33,413 nt of DNA from CAISGS01 sp044376615 (GCA_044376615.1 JBILKO010000017.1:1-33413); one strand, 5' to 3'; counted from the stretch's first letter, positions 7,884 through 16,431 are shown. Notes: a model not told the origin generated them from the letters alone. Translations and numbers: made by a program.

Positions 7884-8884
7884 TCCGGGTCTTGACATAG
7901 GCCCTCAGCGACAGGGCGAAGGCTCGGCTCACCACTATTACCAATCGCATAGAGGACATTGCGGACAAACCGGTCGCGGCCAATGCGCTTGATCGGGCTC
8001 TTGGCGAATAGGGCACGAAAGCTGACATCATCCAGCCCAGCCAGATCGGCAAGGGCGGGCGCGGTTAGGGCTGGACGCGGTTGCAGGGCCATTTCGTTGC
8101 CGACCTGCGCAAACTTGTTCCAGGGACAGACGGCCAGGCAGTCATCACAGCCATAGATCCGGTTGCCCAGGGCTGGGCGCAGGGCCTCATCGACCGGGCC
8201 CTTATGCTCAATGGTCAGGTAAGAGATGCAGCGCCGGGCATCGAGCTTATAGGGCGCGGGAAAGGCACCTGTCGGGCAAATATCCAGGCAGGCCTGGCAA
8301 GAGCCGCAATGATCGATCTCGGCGGCGTCGGGCTCAAGCACAAGCTCGGTCAAGATTGCACCCAAAAACAGCCAGGAGCCCAGCTGGCGTGAGACCAGAT
8401 TGGTATGCTTGCCCTGCCAGCCCAGACCCGCCTGCTGGGCCAGGGGCTTTTCCATCAGGGGGGCGGTATCGACAAACACCTTTAATTCGCCGCCGAATTG
8501 TTCCACCAGCCAGCGCGCCAGGGCTTTAAGCCGTTTCTTGATCAGGTCGTGATAATCATCGCCCTGGGCATAGACCGAGATCGTGCCGCGGTCCTTGGCC
8601 TTTAGCGCCTCAAGCGGATCATGGTCAGGACCATAATTGAGACCCAGCATGATGGCGCTTCTCGCCCCGGGCCAAAGCGCCCCCGGATGCGATCGGCGAT
8701 CGAGCGTCTCCGCCATCCAATCCATCTGGCCGTGATGACCGGCTTCAATAAAGGCGGCCAGGCGCGCGCTGGCGGGCCAGGGCTCGGTGACGCTGGTAAA
8801 GCCGCAAACCTCAAAGCCAAGCGCCAGGGCCTTGGCCCGGATTTGCGCCTCTGGGCTGGTGTCCTCAGAAATCGAGATTGTCAT
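7823..8884 (-). CDS. queG: Epoxyqueuosine reductase
   Basis: Reduces epoxyqueuosine to queuosine in the wobble position of GUN tRNAs, using cobalamin and two [4Fe-4S] clusters. Ferredoxin-like cysteine sets are visible: Cys193/196/199/203 in CGSCQACLDICPTGAF and Cys246/249/253 in GCDDCLAVCPWNKF, with Cys219 nearby. The proposed catalytic Asp139 lies in VDTAPLMEKPLAQQAGLGW, a hallmark of the family. A C-terminal HEAT-like tail (RFVRNVLYAIGNSGEPSL) is also typical. Length (353) is normal. It overlaps the upstream gst by 20 bases, so translation is probably coupled. The 3' end overlaps the convergent citrate synthase gene by 61 bases. Confidence 0.95.
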   Translation of the reverse strand: MTISISEDTSPEAQIRAKALALGFEVCGFTSVTEPWPASARLAAFIEAGHHGQMDWMAETLDRRSHPGALWPGARSAIMLGLNYGPDHDPLEALKAKDRGTISVYAQGDDYHDLIKKRLKALARWLVEQFGGELKVFVDTAPLMEKPLAQQAGLGWQGKHTNLVSRQLGSWLFLGAILTELVLEPDAAEIDHCGSCQACLDICPTGAFPAPYKLDARRCISYLTIEHKGPVDEALRPALGNRIYGCDDCLAVCPWNKFAQVGNEMALQPRPALTAPALADLAGLDDVSFRALFAKSPIKRIGRDRFVRNVLYAIGNSGEPSLRPVAEGLCQDPDQAVADAASWAVARLGDGPT

Positions 8885-9551
8885 AATGCCCAGACGGCGC
8901 CAGGCCCGGCCAGCGATCGGCCAAGAGGGGGCGAAAACACGGCCGCGACTTGATCTTCATATACCAGGTCTTGGCGGCGGAAAATTCGCGCCAGGGCACA
9001 TCGCCAAAATAGTCGATCACCGAAATATGGGCCGCAGCGGCAAAATCAGCCTGTGAAACCCTCGGCCCGGCCAGCCAGTCACGATCGGCCAAGAGGCTTT
9101 CCAAATAGGTCATATGCGCCCGCAAATTGGTCCGACCCTGGCGCAGATTGCCAAGGTCTGGCGCGCCCAGGCCCAAGAGCCGCTTATCCATTTTTTCATA
9201 GAGGATATAGGCATTGACCTCATTATCGAACTTGCGCTCGAACCATTGGACAATGCGCCTGGCCTCTGCCCGCGTGGCGGGGTCGGGGCCCAAGAGGTCG
9301 GGCTGCGGATACTGTTCTTCCAGATGCTCCAGTATGGCCCGGCTCTCGCAGATGACCAGGCGGTGCGCGCCCTGAAGCTCGACCAAGATCGGGGTCAGGC
9401 CCGACGGGTTCATGGCCTCGAGACTGGCCTTGGGTTCCCAATAGCGCTCCGACACTTCACTGAACAAGAGCCGCTTTTCGCCCAAGGCCAGGCGGACCTG
9501 GCGCGAGGCGGGATCAAGCGGAAAATGGTGAAGGCTGCGGGTGAGGGACAT
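8865..9551 (-). CDS. Glutathione S-transferase family protein
   Basis: A cytosolic GST-fold protein of 228 residues. The N-terminal thioredoxin-like domain (about 1-80) includes HHFPLDPASRQVRLALGEK, the cis-Pro region NPSGLTPILVE and the glutathione-contacting ESRAILEHLEEQY. The all-helical C-terminal domain follows, with ADFAAAAHISVIDYFGDVPW. The substrate is not predictable. It overlaps queG by 20 bases and is probably in one transcription unit with it. A weak inverted repeat TTGCA/TGCAA (9577-9595) lies upstream. Confidence 0.9.
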   Translation of the reverse strand: MSLTRSLHHFPLDPASRQVRLALGEKRLLFSEVSERYWEPKASLEAMNPSGLTPILVELQGAHRLVICESRAILEHLEEQYPQPDLLGPDPATRAEARRIVQWFERKFDNEVNAYILYEKMDKRLLGLGAPDLGNLRQGRTNLRAHMTYLESLLADRDWLAGPRVSQADFAAAAHISVIDYFGDVPWREFSAAKTWYMKIKSRPCFRPLLADRWPGLAPSGHYDNLDF

Positions 9552-9633
9552 GGCTTATGGGGTTAGGACCGGGCGATTGCACAAACAAAATGCAAGTCTA
9601 GCCGCTTATCCCGTCCAAGCTGTATATAAACCC

Positions 9634-10596
9634 TTAATCATGACTATGACCGCCATGCGCGGCGGCGGTTTCAGCAAAGGCGCCGCCATGCGGCTCGGCC
9701 AGGCCGCTGGGGTCTGGATGGATCAGGATGTCGGCGGCGGGAAACGCTTCCAGAACCCGATTTTCGGCCGCCACCATCACATTATGCGCCTCGACCAGGG
9801 ACAGGCTGGGGTCGAGATCAGCATGCATCTGCATGTGAATAAAGGGGCCAGAGGCGCGAGTGCGCAGCTGATGGACGCCGCGAATACGATCATCCTGGGT
9901 CATCAGATGAATAATGCTGGCCCTTTGCGCGTCAGGCAGTTCCTGATCCATCAATTGGACTGAGGCCTGGCTGAACACGCCGACTGCGCCCCAGACCAGC
10001 CAGGCGGCCACGATCAAGCCGCCAATGGCATCCAGCACCGGCATGTGAAATAGGGCGACCGCGCCAATCCCGATCAGAGAAATGGCATTAGACGCAAGAT
10101 CCGCCGCATAATGGGCCCGGTCGCCCGAGACCGCCACCGATCCGGTCTGGCGCAGGACACGGGACTGGGCCGCGATCAGGGCCAAGGTCAGGCCAATCGA
10201 GACCAGCATAACCACCATGGCCCAGCCCTCTTGCTCAATCGGGTGCGGATGGGCGATCCGGTTAAAGGCTTCCTGACCAATCAGGGCCGCAGAAGCGAAC
10301 ACGAGACCACCCTGGATCAGGCTGGCAAAGGCCTCAGCCTTACCATGGCCAAACCGGTGCTCAGCATCCGGCGGCGCGGCGGCATAGCGGACGGCGAAGA
10401 AGGTGACCAGGGACGCGACCAAATCCAGGCTGGAATCGGCCAGTGAAGCCATCATCGAGACAGACCCCGACTGGACCCAGGCAATCGCCTTGATCACGAT
10501 CAGGACCGCCGCCACCCCAACCGACAGGGTGGTGGCATAACGGGTCAGGGCGCCGGACTGGGCCAGATTCAGGCCGTGGGTATGGGGACTAGACAT
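9634..10596 (-). CDS. Cation diffusion facilitator (FieF-like) metal efflux transporter
   Basis: An inner-membrane divalent-metal/proton antiporter of the CDF family, probably exporting Zn, Fe, Cd or a related ion. It has about six membrane helices in residues 20-215. The transport-site ligands are in place: Asp54 and Asp58 in LADSSLDLVAS, His162 and Asp166 in AHYAADLASNAIS. These correspond to the DD/HD site of E. coli FieF. A cytoplasmic domain follows (about 216-300). The N-terminus (SPHTHG) and C-terminus (AAAHGGHSHD) are His-rich and may bind metal. Length 320 is typical. It sits 82 bases upstream of gst on the same strand. The metal specificity is uncertain. Confidence 0.92.
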   Translation of the reverse strand: MSSPHTHGLNLAQSGALTRYATTLSVGVAAVLIVIKAIAWVQSGSVSMMASLADSSLDLVASLVTFFAVRYAAAPPDAEHRFGHGKAEAFASLIQGGLVFASAALIGQEAFNRIAHPHPIEQEGWAMVVMLVSIGLTLALIAAQSRVLRQTGSVAVSGDRAHYAADLASNAISLIGIGAVALFHMPVLDAIGGLIVAAWLVWGAVGVFSQASVQLMDQELPDAQRASIIHLMTQDDRIRGVHQLRTRASGPFIHMQMHADLDPSLSLVEAHNVMVAAENRVLEAFPAADILIHPDPSGLAEPHGGAFAETAAAHGGHSHD

Positions 10597-10661
10597 GGGC
10601 TGAGTTTAGCGCGCCCAGGCCCTAGGCGACAGCGCGAACGACTCTCAGTTAGGCTTGGGCC

Positions 10662-11954
10662 TTAGGGCTTGAACACCACCCCGCCCTTCATCACAAATTC
10701 AACCTTTTGCAAGGTCGTGACATCGGCAAGGGGGTCGCCCTTGACCGCGATCAGGTCCGCGGCAAAGCCTGGGCTGAGGCGGCCGATCTGATCGCCGAGG
10801 CCGAGGTGATCGGCGGCAGCAATGGTGGCGCTCTGCACCGCTTCCAAAGGCGTCAGGCCAGCCCGAGTCAGGAGCACGAATTCATAGGCATTGTCGCCAT
10901 GGGGCGAGACACCGGTATCGGTGCCGAAAGCGATCTTGACCCCGCCCTCATGCGCGCGCCTGGCCATGTCGAGCATTTTTGGGCCAGCCTGCAAGGCCTT
11001 AACGGTCTGGGCGGGGGTGAGGAAATTGTCCTTAGAGGCGGCAATCCTGGCGACATAGTCCCCCGCCATCAGGGTTGGGACCAGATAGGCACCCGAGGCC
11101 TTAAACAGAGCGATCGATTTGGCATCCAGATAGGTGCCGTGCTCGATACTGTCACCGCCCGCCTTCAAGAAGGCATTGATACCATCGCCCCCGTGGGCGT
11201 GAGCCGTGACCTTGCGGCCCATGCGGTGGGCGGATTCGACAATCGCGGCCAGCTCGTCATCGGAAAACTGCTGGGCAAGGCCCGCGGCCGTATTGGACAA
11301 GACCCCGCCCGTGGCCGTGATCTTGATGATATCAGCCCCCAGCCAGACCTGTTCGCGCACCGCGCGGCGGCAATCGGCAACACCGGAACAGACTGAGCCG
11401 GGGCGCAGGACATGCATAACGTCCTCGCGAAACCCGTTCACATCGCCGTGCCCGCCATGGACCGAAATGGCTGAGCCTGAGGCAATGATCCGCGGCCCTG
11501 GCACATCGCCGCGCGCGGTGGCGTCGCGCAGGGCAAATATGGCGCCATTGTCTGCGCCCAGATCCGCAACCGTCGTAAACCCCGCTAAGAGCGTGCGGCG
11601 GGCATAGCGGGCCCCGACCATGGCCTGGTCAGCCGAGGACTGGGTGACTTCTTCCAGGCGGCTCGTCGGGCTGGTCTGACTGGTCAGGTGGACATGGCTA
11701 TCGATCAGACCCGGCAGAACAAACCGGTCTTTCAGATCAATCACCGTGCCGCCGGGCTCAGAAACATAGCCATCGACGACGCGCACCAGCTTGCCGCCAT
11801 CAATCACCAAGGTCTTGGCCGTCTCGACCTTGCCGGTGGCGGGATCAAGCAGGACCCTGCCGGCCTGGACGAAGCTGGCGGCATGGGCGGTACTAAGGCT
11901 GGTTGCCCACACTGCAGCCAGGCTAACAACAATTACCCGAAACCATTTTGTCAT
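10662..11954 (-). CDS. Secreted metal-dependent amidohydrolase (imidazolonepropionase/Xaa-Pro dipeptidase-like)
   Basis: Amidohydrolase-superfamily enzyme, probably a periplasmic dipeptidase or cyclic-amide hydrolase. A signal peptide precedes a cut near AHA-A (residues ~25-26). Metal ligands: His87 and His89 in LIDSHVHLTS at the end of strand 1, the KITATGGVLS strand likely holding the carboxylated Lys, His residues in HAHGG and SIEHGTYLD, and the Asp of FGTDTGVSPHG. These match the binuclear group that includes Xaa-Arg/Xaa-Pro dipeptidases described in Caulobacter. N- and C-terminal strands form the small beta-sandwich that accompanies the barrel. The start at ATG 11954 gives the signal peptide directly. 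Divergent from uppP. The exact substrate is not predictable. Confidence 0.87.
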   Translation of the reverse strand: MTKWFRVIVVSLAAVWATSLSTAHAASFVQAGRVLLDPATGKVETAKTLVIDGGKLVRVVDGYVSEPGGTVIDLKDRFVLPGLIDSHVHLTSQTSPTSRLEEVTQSSADQAMVGARYARRTLLAGFTTVADLGADNGAIFALRDATARGDVPGPRIIASGSAISVHGGHGDVNGFREDVMHVLRPGSVCSGVADCRRAVREQVWLGADIIKITATGGVLSNTAAGLAQQFSDDELAAIVESAHRMGRKVTAHAHGGDGINAFLKAGGDSIEHGTYLDAKSIALFKASGAYLVPTLMAGDYVARIAASKDNFLTPAQTVKALQAGPKMLDMARRAHEGGVKIAFGTDTGVSPHGDNAYEFVLLTRAGLTPLEAVQSATIAAADHLGLGDQIGRLSPGFAADLIAVKGDPLADVTTLQKVEFVMKGGVVFKP

Positions 11955-11977
11955 TACACAGTCCCCATTTGAGTCCC

Positions 11978-11993
11978 ACTATTCTGACTATTC
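11978..11993. repeat. Tandem ACTATTC repeat in the amidohydrolase/uppP divergent region
   Basis: Two identical heptamers ACTATTC (11978-11984 and 11987-11993) are separated by TG, a 9-base period, 24 bases upstream of the amidohydrolase ATG. Direct repeats at this spacing could be a regulator site. The 146-base divergent region (11955-12100) otherwise shows no clear promoter or RNA element. Confidence 0.3.
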
Positions 11994-12100
11994 GCATTGA
12001 ATGATACTACCCTTTTCGGGTCGGCAATAAGGCTGGACAGGCAAGGTCGGCTCAGGTCTATCTGGCTCCTGCGCGCCTGGTGCGCTTAAGAAAGACCGCC

Positions 12101-12907
12101 ATGCCTGATTGGTTGAATGCGATTATCCTGGGCCTGATCGAAGGCATTACCGAGTTTATTCCCGTCTCTTCGACGGGACATCTGCTCTTGGCCGAGCGGG
12201 CCATGGGCCTGGATGGCCCGGCCTGGGATACGTTTGCGGTTCTGATCCAGCTCGGCGCGATCTTGGCGCTGGCCGCGCTCTATTTTCAAAAGCTATGGGG
12301 CGTCGTCTTGCGTATTCCGAGCGATCCGCACGCTCGGCATTTCGCCATCAGCATCATGATTGCCTTTGCCCCGGCGGTCGTGCTGGGCCTGGCCCTGCAT
12401 GACGTCATTAAGCTGGTGCTGTTTGAAAGCCCGCGCCTGATTTGTTGGTCGCTTATTATTGGCGGCATAGCCTTGGCCGCCATAGAGCGGTTCAGCCCGC
12501 CGCCGCGCCAATTTGATGCCATGGCCTTTAAGCCCGCCACCTCCTTAGGCGTGGGCCTATTTCAGGTTCTGGCCATGATTCCCGGCGTTTCTCGATCGGG
12601 TGCGACCATTGTCGGGGCCATGGTATTGGGCGCTGATCGCCGCTCAGCCGCCGAGTTTTCCTTCTTCCTGGCCATACCCACCATGACCGCAGCCTTTACC
12701 CTCGACCTCTATAAGGCCAAGGACACGATCAGCCTGGACCAGGGCGGGCTGATTGCGATTGGCTTTATCACCGCCTTTGTCTCAGGCTGGTTCGTGGTCA
12801 AGACCCTGCTGGCCTTTGTTACGCGATACGGCTTTTTGCCTTTTGCGATTTGGCGCGTGGTGGTCGGAACCGGCGGCCTGATTGCCCTTAGCCTTGCCGG
12901 TCACTAA
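12101..12907 (+). CDS. uppP: Undecaprenyl-diphosphatase
   Basis: Integral membrane phosphatase that converts undecaprenyl pyrophosphate to undecaprenyl phosphate, recycling the lipid carrier for peptidoglycan and other glycans and conferring bacitracin tolerance (BacA family). The two signature motifs are present: GLIEGITEFIPVSSTGHLLL (residues 11-30, with Glu14 and Glu18) and PGVSRSGATI (161-170). About seven to eight hydrophobic helices span the protein. ATG 12101 (MPDWLNAIILG) is chosen over GTG 12080 because the family begins directly before this first helix. Length 268 is normal. The stop lies 4 bases before the convergent M61 peptidase stop. Confidence 0.96.
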   Translation: MPDWLNAIILGLIEGITEFIPVSSTGHLLLAERAMGLDGPAWDTFAVLIQLGAILALAALYFQKLWGVVLRIPSDPHARHFAISIMIAFAPAVVLGLALHDVIKLVLFESPRLICWSLIIGGIALAAIERFSPPPRQFDAMAFKPATSLGVGLFQVLAMIPGVSRSGATIVGAMVLGADRRSAAEFSFFLAIPTMTAAFTLDLYKAKDTISLDQGGLIAIGFITAFVSGWFVVKTLLAFVTRYGFLPFAIWRVVVGTGGLIALSLAGH

Positions 12908-12910
12908 GGC

Positions 12911-14836
12911 CTATTTGCGCAGCGAATAGATGGCATCCAGCCGGGCCGGGACCTTGGGATCACGCTCCAGACGCGGATAGCGAAGCCCGCCGCTATAGTC
13001 GAGCTTGAGGGTGCGATAGCGATCGCCGGACCTAACCAAAAGCTCGACCGGCTTGGCCGGATCCGTTGCCGCCGTAATCGCCGCCTTTAGGCCATCGGCA
13101 TCATAGGCCACGCCGCCTACTGCAATCACCTGGCTTCCGGTAATCAGTCCCGCTTTAAAGCCGGGCCCACCCCAGGCAACATCCGAAATCGTGCCGTCTT
13201 TTTCCAGAACCAGACCGATCGAATAGGACAGATCGACAATCTTGCGGCGGGCCTCATTGGCCTTAAAAAAATCGGTCGGCACAGGGGTATAGACTAGGCG
13301 ATAGCCACCGCGGGCCAGGCCGTCCAGGGGCGCGCCCGGCCCATGGCCCTCCAACCTTGTGGTTAGGAAGCTGGCCCAGTCATAGGGCTCGACCGCATTC
13401 AGAGTCGCCACCACCTCGGCAAAATCATAGGGCTTGGGCTCGAACGTGCCGCTGGTGCCGCCAAAAAACGCCTTGGCGAAGTCATCCAGACTGCGCTGAT
13501 CGCCCGACCGCTCCCGGATCAGGGTATCGGCATCAAGCCAGATCAATTGACCCTCGGAATAATAGTCTTCAGATCTTTGCCAGCTGCGCCAAGACAAGGG
13601 CTTGCGCGCCGCGATCACTGGATCATTGGTCGTGTCGGCCAGACTGCGCCAAACCCGCCCGGTGCGATTATCAAACGCTGCCGCCACCATGGCCAGGGAC
13701 TCAAGGCCTTGCTGCTTGCTGAGCAGACCAGAGCGCGCGGCCAAGACATTGCCCCAATACTGGGTCTGGCCCTCATAGACCCACAAAAGGCTGTTACGCA
13801 TCGGCACATTAAAGGTCGGGGTCAAGAGATCGGCCCCGCGCCGATACTTGCCATTCCAGGAATGAGCGAATTCATGGGCCAACAGATCGCGGCCCGCGGG
13901 GCTCTTATCCCAATCGGTGAAATAGGTCGGGCTGGTACCGTTTTCGCTCGAGCGATGATGCTCCAGGCCAATGCCACTCATCTTATCACTAAGCGCGAGC
14001 AGGAAGTCGTAATGGTCAAAATGATAGGCACCAAACAGACGATAGGCCTGTTGGACAAGGTTCCGATGAGCCGCGATCTGGTTTGGCGTGGCTTCGAGCA
14101 ACTCAGGCCGGTCGGCGACTATGTTTAGCCGAACAGGGACAGGGCCTCTTGGATCAAGATCAACGCGTTTGAAATAGCGTCCAGCGAAAATCGGCGAGTC
14201 GACCAGGGTGTCGAACCGCGTCGGCTTGAACTGGATCACGCCATCCTTGACCTGATCTGTTTCAAGTGCCGTGCCATATTGCCAGCCCTGCGGCAGGCGC
14301 AAGCGCGCCTCGACCAAAATCTGCCGCGCGAAATAGCCGGCTGGATAAAGGGCAACGGCGTTCCATTGCAGGTTCAATAGGTTAGGCGTGACCACGACCC
14401 GGCCCATCCTTGTCTCGGTGGGCGATAGAAATTGAAACTGGATATCGAGCTGGGTAGCGCCCTGCGGCACCGCCAGGTGAAAGGCATACATGTCGACCGG
14501 ATCACGCGTCCATTCGACCGGCTTGCCGCCAGCGCTGATGGTCAGACCGGCCAACTGTTCAATCGGTCCCCGAGGCGCATGATTGCCAGGTAGCCAGGCT
14601 GGATAGTGCAGGGTGAGCGGCCCAGCCTGACTGACCGGGAGGGTCTGACGCACGGTGAATATCCGCCGATCTGTGTCGGTCGCATCGACCTCGATCCGGA
14701 TCGGCCCGGCGGCATAGGGCACATCTTGCGGCGCGGCAATGGCCGGACTGGCGGGGGCAGGCATGACCTGGGCCAAGGCCGGCACGGCGACAAAGAGCGA
14801 CAAGGCCGCAACCGACCCAAACAAAACCTTATGCAC
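12911..14836 (-). CDS. M61 family (glycyl aminopeptidase-like) zinc metallopeptidase with PDZ domain, secreted
   Basis: Predicted periplasmic metallopeptidase. Signal peptide MHKVLFGSVAALSLFVAVPA with AxA cleavage after about residue 22 (ALA-Q). An N-terminal beta domain (about 45-240) precedes the catalytic domain, whose zinc motif HEFAHSWN places HExxH at 321-325; the third ligand is a downstream Glu, probably in the WVYEGQTQYWG region. A PDZ-like domain near 540-610 (IGLVLEKDGTISDVAWGGPGFKAG, GSQVIAVGG) is typical of the family. Length (641) matches M61 enzymes. It could clear peptides with small N-terminal residues. It is separated from lysE by 74 bases on the same strand with no evident functional link. 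Confidence 0.92.
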   Translation of the reverse strand: MHKVLFGSVAALSLFVAVPALAQVMPAPASPAIAAPQDVPYAAGPIRIEVDATDTDRRIFTVRQTLPVSQAGPLTLHYPAWLPGNHAPRGPIEQLAGLTISAGGKPVEWTRDPVDMYAFHLAVPQGATQLDIQFQFLSPTETRMGRVVVTPNLLNLQWNAVALYPAGYFARQILVEARLRLPQGWQYGTALETDQVKDGVIQFKPTRFDTLVDSPIFAGRYFKRVDLDPRGPVPVRLNIVADRPELLEATPNQIAAHRNLVQQAYRLFGAYHFDHYDFLLALSDKMSGIGLEHHRSSENGTSPTYFTDWDKSPAGRDLLAHEFAHSWNGKYRRGADLLTPTFNVPMRNSLLWVYEGQTQYWGNVLAARSGLLSKQQGLESLAMVAAAFDNRTGRVWRSLADTTNDPVIAARKPLSWRSWQRSEDYYSEGQLIWLDADTLIRERSGDQRSLDDFAKAFFGGTSGTFEPKPYDFAEVVATLNAVEPYDWASFLTTRLEGHGPGAPLDGLARGGYRLVYTPVPTDFFKANEARRKIVDLSYSIGLVLEKDGTISDVAWGGPGFKAGLITGSQVIAVGGVAYDADGLKAAITAATDPAKPVELLVRSGDRYRTLKLDYSGGLRYPRLERDPKVPARLDAIYSLRK

Positions 14837-14910
14837 GTCAAACCTCTCTGAACGGATGAATACCCAGCCTAAACCAGGCTAAACCATCAATCCAGAGGCA
14901 AGCTGCTCGC

Positions 14911-15528
14911 CTAGTGGTGGCTGAACACGACCGGATAGAGGGTTGCGACCAAAAGAAGGGCCGCCCCAACATTAAAGGCACGCTGTAAGCGCGGATTGCT
15001 CAAAAACCGCCGCATCTGGACGCCCATCAAGGTCCAGATTCCGACCATGGGCAGATTGATCGCGCCGAACACCACGGCGATTATGGCTAGGCCCATAATC
15101 GGATTGGACTTGGGCGCATAGGCGGTCACAGCCGTTAAGGCCATGGTCCAGGCCTTGGGATTGATCCATTGAAATAAGGCGGCCTGCAAAAACGTCATAG
15201 GCTTGCGGCCCAGACTGTCCTCGCCCGAATGCTCGGTCAGGGGCGGCGCAATGGCAATGTGCCAGGCCAGATACAAAAGATAGGCGACACTGGCCCATTT
15301 CAGGATTTCGAAACTGACCGGAAAGGCCTGAAAAAGGCCCGCCACGCCAAGCCCGACAAGAATGGTCATGAGGACAAAGCCGCCGGATACGCCGAGCATA
15401 TGCGGCAAGGTCCGGCGAAACCCAAAATGGGTCCCGGATGTCATCAGCATCAGATTGTTCGGCCCGGGCGTGATCGAGGAGACGAGGGCGAAGGCGGACA
15501 GCGCCAAAAGGAGTTCTAGGGTCATCAT
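14911..15528 (-). CDS. LysE/RhtB family amino-acid exporter
   Basis: A small inner-membrane exporter (206 residues, about six helices) of the LysE/RhtB/CadD superfamily. These proteins expel amino acids such as lysine, homoserine, threonine or leucine. The family start is clear: ALSAFALVSSITPGPNNLML, with the conserved TPGPN motif, followed by a conserved helix and the QWINPKAW segment in the middle. Start: two consecutive ATG codons at 15528 and 15525. Longer in-frame extensions up to 15597 would run through the nested palindrome and lack a membrane-protein start. It is divergent from an Lrp/AsnC regulator, the classical arrangement for a regulator that senses the exported amino acid. Confidence 0.9.
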   Translation of the reverse strand: MMTLELLLALSAFALVSSITPGPNNLMLMTSGTHFGFRRTLPHMLGVSGGFVLMTILVGLGVAGLFQAFPVSFEILKWASVAYLLYLAWHIAIAPPLTEHSGEDSLGRKPMTFLQAALFQWINPKAWTMALTAVTAYAPKSNPIMGLAIIAVVFGAINLPMVGIWTLMGVQMRRFLSNPRLQRAFNVGAALLLVATLYPVVFSHH

Positions 15529-15562
15529 GGCGCAAGCATGCACCAAACTATGCGAAATAGCC

Positions 15563-15597
15563 TTGCAAACTTTTCGATTAATCGACATTGTTTGCAA
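15563..15597. promoter_or_regulatory. Nested palindromic operator between the LysE exporter and Lrp/AsnC regulator
   Basis: Outer arms TTGCAAAC (15563-15570) and GTTTGCAA (15590-15597) are perfect inverted repeats. Between them is a second perfect palindrome TCGATTAATCGA (15574-15585), whose centre differs from the outer one by half a base. The whole element spans 35 bases and ends 3 bases before the regulator ATG. Symmetry, AT-rich core and position fit an Lrp/AsnC binding site. That this particular regulator binds it is inference. Confidence 0.6.
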
Positions 15598-15600
15598 TCA

Positions 15601-16053
15601 ATGAAGGAATTAGACGGCATAAGCCGAAACATATTGCGTGAGCTGTCCCGCGACGGCCGGATCAGCAATCTAGACCTGGCCCAAAAGGTCGGTTTGTCAC
15701 CGTCTGCCTGTTTGCGGCGCGTGCAGGAGCTTGAGCGCACCGGCGTCATCAGCGGCTACCGCGCCGTGCTCAATCCGTCCGCGCTTGGTATTGGCGTCAT
15801 TGCCTATGTCACGGTGGGCCTGTCGCACCATACCAAGGCCGACCAGCATGCTTTTGAGGTGGCCATTGGGCCGGTCAGCGCCGTGCGTGAATGCCACAAT
15901 ATCACCGGCACGGTGGAATACTTGCTGCGGGTCGAGGTGGAGGACCTAAAGGCCTATAAGACCTTCCATACCGAGGTGCTCGGTGCCCTGCCCCAGGTCT
16001 CGAGCATCACGACCTATATTGTCATGGGATCGCCCAAGGACGAGCGGGCCTAA
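15601..16053 (+). CDS. Lrp/AsnC family transcriptional regulator
   Basis: A 150-residue feast/famine regulator. The N-terminal helix-turn-helix covers about residues 4-55 (ILRELSRDGRISNLDLAQKV, then LSPSACLRRVQELERTGVISGY), and the C-terminal RAM effector-binding domain includes VIAYVTVGLSHHTKADQHAFE and ECHNITGTVEYLLRVEV. It probably responds to an amino acid and controls the divergent LysE exporter and itself. ATG 15601 matches the family start. It has no recognisable ribosome site because the operator arm runs right up to it, which may indicate leaderless or weak translation. Upstream in-frame ATGs at 15538 and 15550 are less likely. Confidence 0.92.
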   Translation: MKELDGISRNILRELSRDGRISNLDLAQKVGLSPSACLRRVQELERTGVISGYRAVLNPSALGIGVIAYVTVGLSHHTKADQHAFEVAIGPVSAVRECHNITGTVEYLLRVEVEDLKAYKTFHTEVLGALPQVSSITTYIVMGSPKDERA

Positions 16054-16082
16054 ACGAGCGGTTTCTGAGTCCGATCAAGCCC

Positions 16083-16111
16083 TTGCATCACCGCCCCCTT
16101 TGCCCTAAAAG
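16083..16111 (+). promoter_or_regulatory. Predicted promoter of the rpmI-rplT-pheST operon
   Basis: TTGCATC (16083-16089) is followed after 14 bases by CCTAAAAG (16104-16111), close to the Caulobacter-type TTGACGS-N10-14-GCTANAWC with 6 of 8 matches in the -10 box. It would give a leader of about 85 bases before rpmI, room for autoregulation by L20. I could not identify an L20 binding site by eye. Confidence 0.4.
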
Positions 16112-16203
16112 CGCCGGTTCTTACGGGTCGCCTGGCCATTAGGCATGCCATGGCGGTCCATTACGCACCATCAGAGGACAGGGTTTACGGATCCTGCAGC
16201 AAA

Positions 16204-16401
16204 ATGCCGAAGTTAAAGACCAAGTCTGGCGTTAAAAAGCGCTTCAAGATCACTGCGACTGGCCGGATTAAGGCTGGCGTTGCGGGCAAGCGTCACCGCT
16301 TGATCAGCCACAATGCCAAATATATCCGCCAAAATCGCGGGACCAAGGTGATGTCGGATGCCGACACCAAAACCATCAAACTGTTCATGCCCTACGGCTG
16401 A
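16204..16401 (+). CDS. rpmI: 50S ribosomal protein L35
   Basis: Small basic 65-residue protein with the L35 pattern: MPKLKTKSGVKKRFKITATG start, KAGVAGKRHRLISHN centre and the TIKLFMPYG end. It is a structural component of the large ribosomal subunit. ATG 16204 is the family start; a GTG-started extension (from 16150) is not. The ribosome site is weak (GGAT at 16189-16192). The rplT gene begins 44 bases later, as in most bacteria. infC, often the first gene of this operon, is absent here. Confidence 0.97.
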   Translation: MPKLKTKSGVKKRFKITATGRIKAGVAGKRHRLISHNAKYIRQNRGTKVMSDADTKTIKLFMPYG

Positions 16402-16431
16402 GCCGTCCTTGTTCCTGTAATTTCTTCTTTC

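Noticed and set aside
10597..10661. Short GGCCC-rich repeats between the amidohydrolase and CDF genes, considered as a terminator
   Set aside because: The complementary stretches are about 40 bases apart with mismatches, and no T-run follows.
10707..11396. 229-codon plus-strand frame opposite the amidohydrolase
   Set aside because: It lies wholly inside a gene with intact metal-binding motifs on the other strand; its translation shows no domain or ribosome site.
16391..16406. ACGGCT-G-AGCCGT palindrome across the rpmI stop
   Set aside because: A one-base loop cannot form a stable hairpin; most likely coincidence of the Gly-stop codons.
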